This document shows positions 36,795 through 46,000 of a stretch of DNA of 64,000 nt, piece after piece. Origin of the DNA: Pyrinomonadaceae bacterium (GTDB taxonomy: Bacteria > Acidobacteriota > Blastocatellia > Pyrinomonadales > Pyrinomonadaceae); the NCBI GenBank assembly GCA_021228405.1, contig JAJQRF010000002.1, positions 248,001 to 312,000 of the forward strand. Reading direction: 5' to 3'. Positions within the stretch are counted from its first letter, which is position 1. Each line of letters starts with the position of its first letter. The notes beneath the pieces were generated by a model, which saw only the letters and a list, made by a program, of their open reading frames with translations, was not told the origin of the DNA and did not search any database. Made by a program: the position numbers and the translations under genes.

Positions 36795-38078
36795 GTGACA
36801 CGAGAAGCAGAATTAGAAAAAGCAATCGAGCGGTTGGCGACCGATCGGGCAACCACTGACGATCAACGCTTACTTCAGCGGGCGGTGCTTTCGGGTAACG
36901 TCGTTTACACGGTCGGCGAGCGCGACGTGGTCGTCGGCGAAGATGCTTCCGGTTCGATCATCATCACCGGCGACCATAACAATCTCAGCTTCAGTCTGAC
37001 CGAAGAGCTGTTCGATAAATTCAAAGACATTATTTTCCCGAAACCGCAGGGCATTGCCCCGCCGTTTCCGGACCTTGTTTTCGTCGGTCGCGACGAAGCT
37101 CTCGAGATCGTTAAAGAACGCTTCGGAATTATCGGGGAATCCGGCGAAACCTCGCAGACGTTGGTTGTCCGCGGATTTCCCGGGGTCGGAAAAACAACAT
37201 TGGTCGGAGTTTTAGCCCGCGACCCCGAACTGATTGCCCGATACCCGGACGGTGTTTTATGGACTTCGCTTGAGCAGAAACCTTCTTTGATGTCGATATT
37301 TGCCACCTGGGGAAGATCGCTCGGCAGAGATGATTTTCTGCGTATCCCGACCCCGGACGAGGCGGTTACACAATTGTCTGAAATACTGCAAAACCGGAAA
37401 ATGCTGTTGATCGTGGACGACGTTTGGCAGACGGAGCACGGAGCTTTATTTCAGAAGGCGCGCGGCTCCAGTTGCGGTTTACTGTTTACGACCCGCCTGC
37501 CGATAGTTGCCAATGAGCTTGCGTCCACGGAAACCGAAATTTACAAACTTCCCGTTCTAGAGGAAGCCGACGCGCTAAAACTGATGCGGATTCTCGCGCC
37601 GGAAGCCGTCACCCGCTACGAGAAAGAGTGCCGCGAACTGCTCAGTGAAATCGAGTATCTTCCGCTCGGAATCCACGTCGCGGCTCGCTTGTTGCGCGAA
37701 GAACTAAGAAACGACTGGGGCGACGAAAAGTTAATTAAAGATTTGATCAACGATATAAAACTAGGCGCGGCGGTCATCGAGGCAAAGGCTCCGATCGATA
37801 GAATAGAGGGCGAAAATATTCCGACCGTCACCGCATTGCTGCAAAAAAGTACCGATATGCTCGACGAGCACACACGTGAGTGTTTCGCATACCTCGGCGC
37901 ATTCGCTCCCAAACCGGCAACCTTTGACCTGAGGGCTATGCAGTTTGTGTGGGAAGTGGACGACCCGAAACCGATCGTCAAAAAACTTATCGATTACGGA
38001 CTGCTCGAACCGGTCGGCAACGGACGTTTTCAAATGCACGCCCTGCTGGTCGCGCACGCCCGTTCCCTGCTTAACTAA
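36795..38078 (+). CDS. NB-ARC STAND ATPase
   Basis: I use the GTG at 36795, with AGAGG 7 bases upstream. Residues 1-40 are helical (LQRAVLSGNVVYTVGER). Residues 43-62 form a beta-type motif (RDVVVGED...GSIIITGDHN). The NB-ARC core follows: Walker A GFPGVGKTT (127-135), Walker B KMLLIVDDVW (202-211), sensor FTTRLP (231-236) and GxP-type LPLGIHVAARLL. It then has a winged-helix end (MHALLVAHARSLLN). It lacks its own sensor arm. One in-frame TAA separates it from the next gene. Confidence 0.92.
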   Translation: MTREAELEKAIERLATDRATTDDQRLLQRAVLSGNVVYTVGERDVVVGEDASGSIIITGDHNNLSFSLTEELFDKFKDIIFPKPQGIAPPFPDLVFVGRDEALEIVKERFGIIGESGETSQTLVVRGFPGVGKTTLVGVLARDPELIARYPDGVLWTSLEQKPSLMSIFATWGRSLGRDDFLRIPTPDEAVTQLSEILQNRKMLLIVDDVWQTEHGALFQKARGSSCGLLFTTRLPIVANELASTETEIYKLPVLEEADALKLMRILAPEAVTRYEKECRELLSEIEYLPLGIHVAARLLREELRNDWGDEKLIKDLINDIKLGAAVIEAKAPIDRIEGENIPTVTALLQKSTDMLDEHTRECFAYLGAFAPKPATFDLRAMQFVWEVDDPKPIVKKLIDYGLLEPVGNGRFQMHALLVAHARSLLN

Positions 38079-38081
38079 ATA

Positions 38082-38789
38082 ATGAATGCGGAAATAAGAC
38101 ACGCCACATACTATCTTAATTTATATCTTTCGCTTGCCGATCGTTCAACACTCTATGAAGCCGATTGGCAGAAGTTTGAATTTGACCTACATAATCTGCT
38201 CTATGCCTGGGAATGGCTGAAAGATAATAAGGATAATTCTCTTGTGACGGAATTATTCACAGAATATGCAGAACTTGGCTGGATATTATTGGAACTTAGT
38301 CATAGAAACCTTACCCAAATAGTTTGGCGAGGCATTGAAAGGAACAATTCGGAAGCAAAAAACGCAGAAGAATCAGAAGTAAAAGGCAAAGAAGAAAATA
38401 CTGAAAAGGAAATCATACAAAGGTTGAACAGATTTTTATCTTCACAGGAACAGATTCTCTCGGCTTTCTCGAAAAATGAAGTGTCCGGCAGTAGTAATGT
38501 TTCGATCAGCGGTGTGGTCAACTCGCACATTCATATCAATAATTTCATTTTTGATTCATCCGATATGCCGGATTTTAATCGGGAAATAGAAACGGCATAT
38601 CACAACAAAGACTATAAATCGGCTGGCAATTTGTTATTTGAGAAAGGTAAAATCCTTCAGAAACTCGGCTATTTGTCCGATGCAATCACCATTGCTGCAG
38701 AGGCACTCGAAAATTTTAATAAAATCGAACATACCAGAGCGGCGGATGTGCAAAAGCAATTATCGAAATGGAAAGACACCGTGCAATGA
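38082..38789 (+). CDS. short STAND arm protein with beta-motif
   Basis: This 235-residue protein begins MNAEIRHATYYLNLYLSLAD, then FEFDLHNLLYAWEWLKDN, the segment that normally continues an NB-ARC protein. It has no long TPR array. Residues 139-155 (NVSISGVVNSHIHINNF) resemble the beta-motif in the NB-ARC protein, and a two-helix TPR-like unit lies at 166-215. It is in the same frame as the NB-ARC gene, 3 bases after its stop (TAA ATA ATG), so it could be translated by coupling or readthrough. Confidence 0.72.
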   Translation: MNAEIRHATYYLNLYLSLADRSTLYEADWQKFEFDLHNLLYAWEWLKDNKDNSLVTELFTEYAELGWILLELSHRNLTQIVWRGIERNNSEAKNAEESEVKGKEENTEKEIIQRLNRFLSSQEQILSAFSKNEVSGSSNVSISGVVNSHIHINNFIFDSSDMPDFNREIETAYHNKDYKSAGNLLFEKGKILQKLGYLSDAITIAAEALENFNKIEHTRAADVQKQLSKWKDTVQ

Positions 38790-38816
38790 TTTAACCGAAA
38801 TCATTGCAGTTTTTTG
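38782..38816 (+). terminator. terminator-like hairpin inside the NB-ARC operon
   Basis: TGCAATGATTT (38782-38792) pairs with AAATCATTGCA (38798-38808), followed by GTTTTTTG. The stem overlaps the stop codon of the upstream gene and lies before the next TPR gene. It is AT-rich, so it may terminate only part of the transcripts. Confidence 0.55.
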
Positions 38817-38833
38817 TGCTGACGGAAACGATT

Positions 38834-40528
38834 ATGATGACTCTTAGAGATGCGAATTTACGTTACGCCAAGTACTATGAGCTTCAGCTCCGAAACGCTG
38901 ACAAGCTTTATGTGAAAGGCGACACTTCGATACAGCAATCGCTTAAGATTTTTGAAGAGGAACTTGAAAACATACGAACCGGTCAGGCATTAGTCGAAGA
39001 AATGTCGAGGCAAGGCGACGCGGAAGCCGCACAGTTGTGTGTTTCGTATCCGATGTGCGGCGCAAATCTGCTTCATTTACGGCTGTTTCCCGGCGAACAG
39101 ATTCAATGGGGCGAAGCCGCACTTACCGCCGCCCGAAACCTTCAAGACCGACGCGCCGAAGCCATTACCTTGAGTAATCTGGGAATGGCGTATGAGATCA
39201 GCGGCGAGCTTATAACTGCGCTCGAATATCAAAATCAGGCACTGAAGCTGGCGCGTCAGATATACGACCGTTTTACCGAGGAAACCACGCTCGGAAATCT
39301 CGGTTCGGCGTATCAATCGTTAAATCAGTTCAGACGAGCAATCGAAGTTTACGCCGAGCAACTAGCCGTCGCCAAAGAAATAAAAGATGAACGCGGTGCG
39401 GCAAACGCTTTAATGAATACCGGAAACTCGTATTTCAGCCTCGGCAGTAACCGGACGGCAATCGTTTTTTATGGAAAGGCATTGAAAATTTACCGCAAAA
39501 TTCAGGATCGACGAGGCGTGGGGCGAGTGCTCGGCAACCTGGGAAATGTTTATGCCGAAATGGGCAATCCAAGCAAAGCCGTCAAGCTTCACCGACAGGA
39601 TTTGGAAATTTCCCGTGAGCTCGACGACCGTCACGGCGAAGCGCAGGCAATCGGCAGTATCGGAGCCGCCTACGCTGATCTCGGCGATCTGAAAAAGGCG
39701 ATTGAATATTATTTACTGCGGTTGGAGATTTCAAAGGAGATCAATGACCGCAAATCTCTCACACAGACGCTTTCCAATCTGGGAGCGGCTTATGCGGATT
39801 TAGGGCAGGTTCGGCGTGCCATTGATTATTACGAGCAATCGCTCGCCGTCAGCCTCGAAACTGCTGACCGCGACGGCGAAGCGACCGCGCTCATCAATCT
39901 CGGACTTGCATACTGGCGCGAAGGAAACTTCAACGAAGCGAAAACGAAGGCGATGGAATCGCTCGAGATCGCGCTCGAAATCGAAGACCCGCGCTGTCAG
40001 CAATCCGCGCTCGGTTGTCTGGGTTTGATCGCGCATTCGATGCAAGAGTTTAAGGACGCGATAAATTTTTATGAGCTGTCGCTCGAAATCGCCCGGCAAA
40101 TCGAAGATAAAAATACTGAAGCTATTTGTTTGATGAATATCGGCGACGCTCTGCGGCAACTTCAGGATTACGAACAGGCTTCCGTGTTTTCAAAGAAAGC
40201 CCTTTCGATCTTTCGGCAAACCGGAAATCTTTTCCAGGAGGCAAACGTGCTTATGAATCTCGGCAATATTTTTTCGTCACTCAACAAGCCAAAGCAAGCC
40301 ATACTTTATTACAAAAAAGCCTTGTCCGTGAGCCGATGCACCGGAAACACAATCGGCGAAGCCAACAGTTTATACAATTACAGTTTGGAGATTTATAAAA
40401 AAGGCGACGGTGAAGGCGCGCTGGCGGCTGCCGACGATGCGTTGCGGATTTTCCGCCGACTTGGTGATGTCAACAATATCAACAGAGTCGAGCACCGGCT
40501 TTTAGAGTGGCGGATGACCCCGCCGTAA
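38834..40528 (+). CDS. TPR protein with STAND-arm N-terminus (564 aa)
   Basis: I chose ATG 38834 (MMTLRDANLRYAKYY); an in-frame TTG at 38804 would add ten residues but lies in the hairpin. The start reads LRYAKYYELQLRNADKLYVKGD, then LKIFEEELENIRTGQ, the classical post-NB-ARC arm start. About eleven TPR units follow (ALGNLG..., GSIGAAYADLGDLKKAIEYY). There is no ATPase. It probably forms the ligand-sensing superhelix for the NB-ARC protein two genes upstream. Confidence 0.85.
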   Translation: MMTLRDANLRYAKYYELQLRNADKLYVKGDTSIQQSLKIFEEELENIRTGQALVEEMSRQGDAEAAQLCVSYPMCGANLLHLRLFPGEQIQWGEAALTAARNLQDRRAEAITLSNLGMAYEISGELITALEYQNQALKLARQIYDRFTEETTLGNLGSAYQSLNQFRRAIEVYAEQLAVAKEIKDERGAANALMNTGNSYFSLGSNRTAIVFYGKALKIYRKIQDRRGVGRVLGNLGNVYAEMGNPSKAVKLHRQDLEISRELDDRHGEAQAIGSIGAAYADLGDLKKAIEYYLLRLEISKEINDRKSLTQTLSNLGAAYADLGQVRRAIDYYEQSLAVSLETADRDGEATALINLGLAYWREGNFNEAKTKAMESLEIALEIEDPRCQQSALGCLGLIAHSMQEFKDAINFYELSLEIARQIEDKNTEAICLMNIGDALRQLQDYEQASVFSKKALSIFRQTGNLFQEANVLMNLGNIFSSLNKPKQAILYYKKALSVSRCTGNTIGEANSLYNYSLEIYKKGDGEGALAAADDALRIFRRLGDVNNINRVEHRLLEWRMTPP

Positions 40529-40600
40529 ATACTCCGGCGATTAAAAATGTTTCGCGAAACAAACGATCGCCTGTTTCCTAACCGAAATTTTCGTTCGGTC

Positions 40601-40960
40601 TTATTCCGCTTCCGGGCTGACGGTGCCGAAACACTGAAGATTAGTGGCGTTGATCGTAACTTCGTGAATAAGAAAGCTTAAATCCTTTCTCTCGTTTTCC
40701 TTAAAATAAACGTCCTGATTTCTCGAAAAATTTCCCTCGGATGAACTGAGAGTCGGTTTGACTTTGATAAATCCCGCTTTTCCTTCGTTCTGAATTGTCA
40801 ATTCGATGTTGATCCCGGCATCGAGCTGTTCATTAATCATCGCCACCCCGTGACTGCATTTCGATTTAACGACTCTGCCCCGCGCCGCGCTTCCGCATTG
40901 GTTGAAAGAAAGCGTGTTTATGACAAACGAGATAACTAAAAACACCTTATAAAATTTCAT
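40601..40960 (-). CDS. small exported protein at the end of the tubulin/actin-like operon
   Basis: This 119-residue protein has a signal peptide (about 1-20) followed by FNQCGS, possibly a lipobox. The mature part is beta-rich with two further Cys (KCSHGVAM, LQCFGT) that could form a disulfide. It starts 58 bases after the zinc-ribbon gene on the same strand and is the last gene of the operon. I know no family. It converges on the TPR gene. Confidence 0.55.
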   Translation of the reverse strand: MKFYKVFLVISFVINTLSFNQCGSAARGRVVKSKCSHGVAMINEQLDAGINIELTIQNEGKAGFIKVKPTLSSSEGNFSRNQDVYFKENERKDLSFLIHEVTINATNLQCFGTVSPEAE

Positions 40961-41018
40961 TTTTCACTCCCTTATAATTTTACCGATTTTTAATCTCCAA
41001 CTTTCCGCCGTTGTTCGT

Positions 41019-41759
41019 CTATGTTTTTGCAGGCGGTTCCTTCGGTCTGCGATAGCGAGCCTGCACATTCGCTGTCGGCGTTCCGCAATACGAACAGAAA
41101 ATCGCGGTCAGACCTATCGGCACACCGCATCTGACATTACTGCACCGCATCAGCTTCACCCCGCAAAACGGACAAAACAGCGAATCCAGGGGAATCTGCC
41201 GGCAACACCGATTATCCGGGCACTCGACTACTATTCCAACTTGAGCGGAAGATGATTTTGCCGTCGGGTCGAGCACCTTTTTTTCCGCGACGAACGATTC
41301 GGCTGTTTGTTGATGGCAGAAAAGACAGTGAGATCGTGTCGTCAGAAAAACGATTTTCAGAGCCGGGCAGGAGTGAAAAGTCATTTTTTTGCCCTCTGCC
41401 GTTGATGAACAACCCGCACATTGCAGCAAATCCGGGTTCGCCGCTTGGATCGCCGGGCGGTGTTTGTTGCGCGGCGGCTGATTCGACTCGAAATTTACGG
41501 TCTGGCAGTTGTGACACATATATCGGCGCATAACTTTTCGGCGGCAAACACGGCACTCATTCATAACTTTACCTTTTGCCATTTTGCTGGATTGAAAAAC
41601 TTCACAATCACAGCAATATTCCCAAATCCGGTCAAAGGGAAAGCCGAACGCCAGATAATGTCCGGTTACGCCGCAGGTGATCTGGGATTTCGATTCGACC
41701 TTTGAAATCCTGCCGTGCTCTTCGCAGAAAATCTCTATGAAATTTAATTTGTCCGTCAT
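41019..41759 (-). CDS. multi-zinc-ribbon protein
   Basis: This 246-residue cytosolic protein carries many CxxC pairs: CCDC, CRVC, CHNC, CAGC, CLFC, then a double zinc ribbon near the end (CPFCGVKLMRC and CSYCGTP). Such arrays usually mediate protein-protein contacts rather than catalysis. It starts 1 base before the lipoprotein stop in the same operon (stop 41761, start 41759), a tight coupling. It may be an adaptor between the cytoskeletal-type ATPases and other parts. The function is inferred from context only. Confidence 0.65.
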   Translation of the reverse strand: MTDKLNFIEIFCEEHGRISKVESKSQITCGVTGHYLAFGFPFDRIWEYCCDCEVFQSSKMAKGKVMNECRVCRRKVMRRYMCHNCQTVNFESNQPPRNKHRPAIQAANPDLLQCAGCSSTAEGKKMTFHSCPALKIVFLTTRSHCLFCHQQTAESFVAEKKVLDPTAKSSSAQVGIVVECPDNRCCRQIPLDSLFCPFCGVKLMRCSNVRCGVPIGLTAIFCSYCGTPTANVQARYRRPKEPPAKT

Positions 41760-41760
41760 T

Positions 41761-43044
41761 TCATTGAATGGAAATTTTTCCTTTCCTCAGCAGTTTCCAC
41801 CCGTCGCCCTCTTTGTCGACCATTGCCGGTTTTTCTACTAAAAGTTCCCCAGCACCGGCATTTTCGCAATCAAAATATGCCTGAATATTGAAATAATCCT
41901 CACTTTTTCGGAAACGTTCTTTATTAGGGATGATGTAGCGGAAAATTTGAGCATTGCTTTTATTTTCAATTAACAAAAAAGTTTCGTCCCGAAAGCTCGG
42001 AATGAGCAAATCGCTGAACTGGTCTTTTTCGAGCGCGCGTGAGCGTCCCTGATACTGGTCTTTCAACTCTTTAACCAGCGTCGGCTTAAAGATCGTCGGC
42101 ACGGTGATTTCGTTTTTCACAGACGGCACGTTTTGGGACGCTGCCGACGATTCGGAAATCGGTCGCCGATAATTGTCGATTTTTTTAGAAATGGAATTTT
42201 CTGCATCAATTATCTGTTGCGGCAGACAGCCGACCGAATCTATGAGCTCGCCGAGAAGTTTTTCGATCTTAGGCAGATCAACCTCATCTTCCGGTTTTGA
42301 TAAATCGGAATCAAGGTTATTTTCCGCCTTTTGTTTATCCTGCGGCGGAGGATAAACCGCCGGATTTCGATTCCAACTGCCGGGCGACTCATCGGCTTTC
42401 GGATTTGAGGGAGCTTGGTTGTAAGTCATTCCAACTCTTTCATTCTGCTTGCCGACGGTGGTTGATGATTTTTGCAATTGGTGCATTATCAAAACAAACC
42501 CGGCGACAAGGATAAGTCCCAGAAATCCCGATTGCACCAGAATTACGATCGGGATTCTCGATGAATCGTTTTCGGCGACCTTTTGGCTGATCGTGTCTAA
42601 CTGTCGATCGATCGGATCGATCTTAGCCTTGATTATTCTTTCCAGTTCCTTTCCTAATTCTTCCGAATCAAAATTTTGTTCCGGTTGCGATTGAGCGACC
42701 TCGTTAAAAGCAATGTCTTTTATTTCGAGCAGTTTATCTTTAACTTCCTGGATTCTAATGTCTTTCAGGGCGAGATTAAATTTTTTGTTGGCTTCTTCAG
42801 GTTCGCTTTTATATTCTTTCTTATAAGTTTCAATTTTCCCTCCTATAAGCTTGATGCTTTCTTCATTACCCAATAAACTGTGCAGACTTTCATCCAAATT
42901 GCTCTTCGCGGGAGAGTTATATGTGGCGGGCGAGGGCGATGGAGAACTATTTGCAACCTTGTTGGAATTACCAAGTTTTCCCGAACTGCAAGCCGTAAAC
43001 AACAATGACGCGGCGAACAACGCTGACAAAAATAAATTTCTCAT
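41761..43044 (-). CDS. lipoprotein with membrane helix and cytoplasmic-side C-terminus
   Basis: A lipobox LLFTAC lies at the start, followed by a Ser/Pro/Asn-rich linker and a charged helical region (about 50-160). A transmembrane helix (IPIVILVQSGFLGLILVAGFVLIM, about 165-188) follows, then a helical segment and a beta-rich C-terminal domain. A lipid anchor outside plus one helix implies that residues after ~190 lie in the cytoplasm. It starts 11 bases after the actin-like gene. It has no known family; the role is probably a membrane anchor for the ATPase. Confidence 0.6.
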   Translation of the reverse strand: MRNLFLSALFAASLLFTACSSGKLGNSNKVANSSPSPSPATYNSPAKSNLDESLHSLLGNEESIKLIGGKIETYKKEYKSEPEEANKKFNLALKDIRIQEVKDKLLEIKDIAFNEVAQSQPEQNFDSEELGKELERIIKAKIDPIDRQLDTISQKVAENDSSRIPIVILVQSGFLGLILVAGFVLIMHQLQKSSTTVGKQNERVGMTYNQAPSNPKADESPGSWNRNPAVYPPPQDKQKAENNLDSDLSKPEDEVDLPKIEKLLGELIDSVGCLPQQIIDAENSISKKIDNYRRPISESSAASQNVPSVKNEITVPTIFKPTLVKELKDQYQGRSRALEKDQFSDLLIPSFRDETFLLIENKSNAQIFRYIIPNKERFRKSEDYFNIQAYFDCENAGAGELLVEKPAMVDKEGDGWKLLRKGKISIQ

Positions 43045-43055
43045 ATTTTTCCTCG

Positions 43056-46000
43056 CTAGTTACCGTTTCCGTTTTTCCTGTAGTAACCGTAATGCTCGGC
43101 AAGCAAATCCAGAATGTTCTGCTCCGATTCGTTACCATATAAAACGTGGGAAAGGAAATAATTGGACGGGACCGCCGAAACATTTTCACCGCTCTCTGTT
43201 TTGACCAGACGATTGGTTCCGGGTTCGATGCCCAACTGGTTAATGGCTTCAAAGAGTTTCTGGTTGATGTATTGCCATATTTGCGCCGGAGCACGGTCTT
43301 CGCCGAGCGACTGGCTGTTTCCCAATCCGGTAAAGATTTTCAGGATCGGGTCGTATGGCTCACCCAAATCCTGCGGGTGTTTAAATTGCGGGTTGTTGAT
43401 GGCACTAATTTCTTTTCCAAAAATCTGCATAATATTGTCTAAACTCCAACGCTCACTCCAGAAAACTTTCTGCGGCTCAAACCCGTTGATCGAAAATCCC
43501 TCGACATTTAATCCTGCAAAAGGCGGCAGTTGGTCGGGTTTTTCCGATGACTGTCCTCTCAAAGCTCCAAGTGCTACCGAGGTTTTGGCTTTGCTCAAAT
43601 CTTCGACATTAAGCAGATTGATCGAATTTAACTTTAAATTCTTCAGGAGTTTTTTCTCATTTGGTTTGACGAGCGGCAACAAAACATCTTTGAGAAACTC
43701 CAGAATTCTCTCGGCTTTTCGCTTCAGAGCCTGATTTGATCTTTCCCACTGTGCAAACATCAGCAAGCCCCAGCCGTTGCCGCCGAGAATTATATCGATT
43801 CCCGTATTCAGCGTGATTTTCTTCGAGATAACCGTTGCACAGGCTTGAAGCAACGCGTAAGCCAGCAGATGCTGGAAAAAAAGCTCTGCCCGATACGCGG
43901 AATATAACGGGTCGTTTGCCGTTCCGGACTGAATGACAGCAAAGACGCTTGCCTCTTTTTTTGTAAAATCCTCTTTCGTAAAATCGTTTATCTTGATCGA
44001 ATATGCGTTTCCGAAAGGCAAGTTATTAAGTTTCGGTAAATCCGTTTCCAAAAGCCTCTGAATATTTATTTCCGAACTTCGCGGAGTGCTCATTAAAATG
44101 TTCAGTTTCTTTTCGAGCCGTTCAAAGCCGCTTAATTTTCGGAGCAAAGCCTTTTCGAGGATTTTAAATAAATTGTTGCCGGCGATTTTCAGACTGTCCA
44201 AAAGATGAAAAACATTTCTATGACGAATCGCAATATCGGCAGTGCCGCCGCCAATATCGACAAACACCTGCAACAGTCCTTCATAACCGTTGCCGCCCGG
44301 GATCGTATTGGCGATCGCGGTGCTTTCGTCCACCAGTGCAAGCGTGATGTTCTGAGCCATATCGCCGCCGAAGCAATAATGGCGAATGCGCCGAATTTCC
44401 GATTCTATGCTTGCTTTGTAACTCTCGAACTGGCGGTTGTTAAACGCCAGCGGATAGGTAAAGGCATATTCCCCGATGCGCACATTATTGTTGAAAAACG
44501 CCTCGGCGTGCGCGTAAAACAAGAGCAAATCCAAAAACAGCGACCGCAAAATCTCGGAACCCCATTTCATCTCGGAGTTGTCGCCCCATTTCAAATCAGG
44601 ACGCAATCGCCACGGAGCCTTCGGATTCTGCTCATTGCTCGAAATAAAGACACCTTTCAACAATTCATCGTTGAGTCCTTTATGCAGGCTTGGAATATCG
44701 ACCCTGAAAAGATGTTCCAGCCGGATGTCGCGGGGATCGAGTTGTTCGAGCGTGCTGTCTTCGGTTCGCCATATCAGACTGGTCGTAAAGAATCCTTTTT
44801 CTCCGCCCCAGTTGAACGGAACCGAACCGGGCGTTTCGTAATGATCTTTCGGATCAGGCGGAATGCCCCAGAGCGTAAGGGCTCTTAAGGAAAAAGTAAG
44901 CACGCGCGATTCGCCCGTCGACATTTTTACTGCCAGACAGGTGTTGCTCGTCCCGAGATCGACGGAAAGCGTCGCTTGCGCGCTCGGAGGAATATAATGA
45001 TTTAAAAACGGCTTGAAGAACAAGACACCGCCTTCCTTGCCGTTTTCGCCCTGATAACAAATAGCGCGCGGCTCATTCGGCAACTTGCCGCCCGTTTCGG
45101 AATCCGGTGCCAGAATGCTGATATAGTTTTCATCGGTCATCCGAAAATTTTTTCCGAAGGAACCGTTCTGGTCGATCAACTGCCACGTTCCGCGATTTCC
45201 TTGAACGGTCGTCCCGTAAAGCGTATAGAGATGCCACTCGGGTGAAACTTTCGGCGGATACATTTCGACGGTCGTATTAACCATTTTGTCCTGAAATTCG
45301 GGTTCGCATTCCCAGACCACGGTTTTACCCTTTAAGTTGAAAATCCATTGTAGTTTCTTTGCTTTTTCATTCCATTGAACTTTCACCGTATCGGACGGGT
45401 CTTTCAGGATTTCGGGGAAATGTTTGAGAAATTCCTTTGAGATCGGGGACAGTGAAATAGTCGTTTCCTCATCGTTGATCTGTTTATTCTCAAACTTTTC
45501 GCGGTGTATATTCAGACACTGGGTTGTAAAACCCGAGTCAGCCGCTCCGAATTTACCAAACAACGGCGCAGTAAGAAACAGTTCGTTAAGTTTAACGATT
45601 TGGTCGTGCTCTTCGATTCGGCATTTGCGGATTTCCGTTCCGACCCGCACGGAAATGATGTTTTCGGCGGTCTGGACGTAACCGGCAGCAGTCGGGTAGC
45701 CGCGTATTACGGGTTCGTGCATCCATTCTGAAGCGACCGGCATTTCATTAATCAGGTAATAAATAGTAGCTTGCTTACCGGCTTCGCTTCCCGACAACTC
45801 GACGACCTGGCGCAGAGGATAAGCTTTCAGCAGTAAATGATTCTGATTCGACGGTGGCGGCGCGCCTTCAAGTTCCCATTCGCTCGGGCGCGGCTTAAGG
45901 ATGGGCAGATTTTGCCGCTCTATATCGGTAATCGGACTGAAATGTTGGGCGCAAAACTCGTCTATTCTTGCCTGCAGTTTTTCGTTGTGACCGAGCAGTT

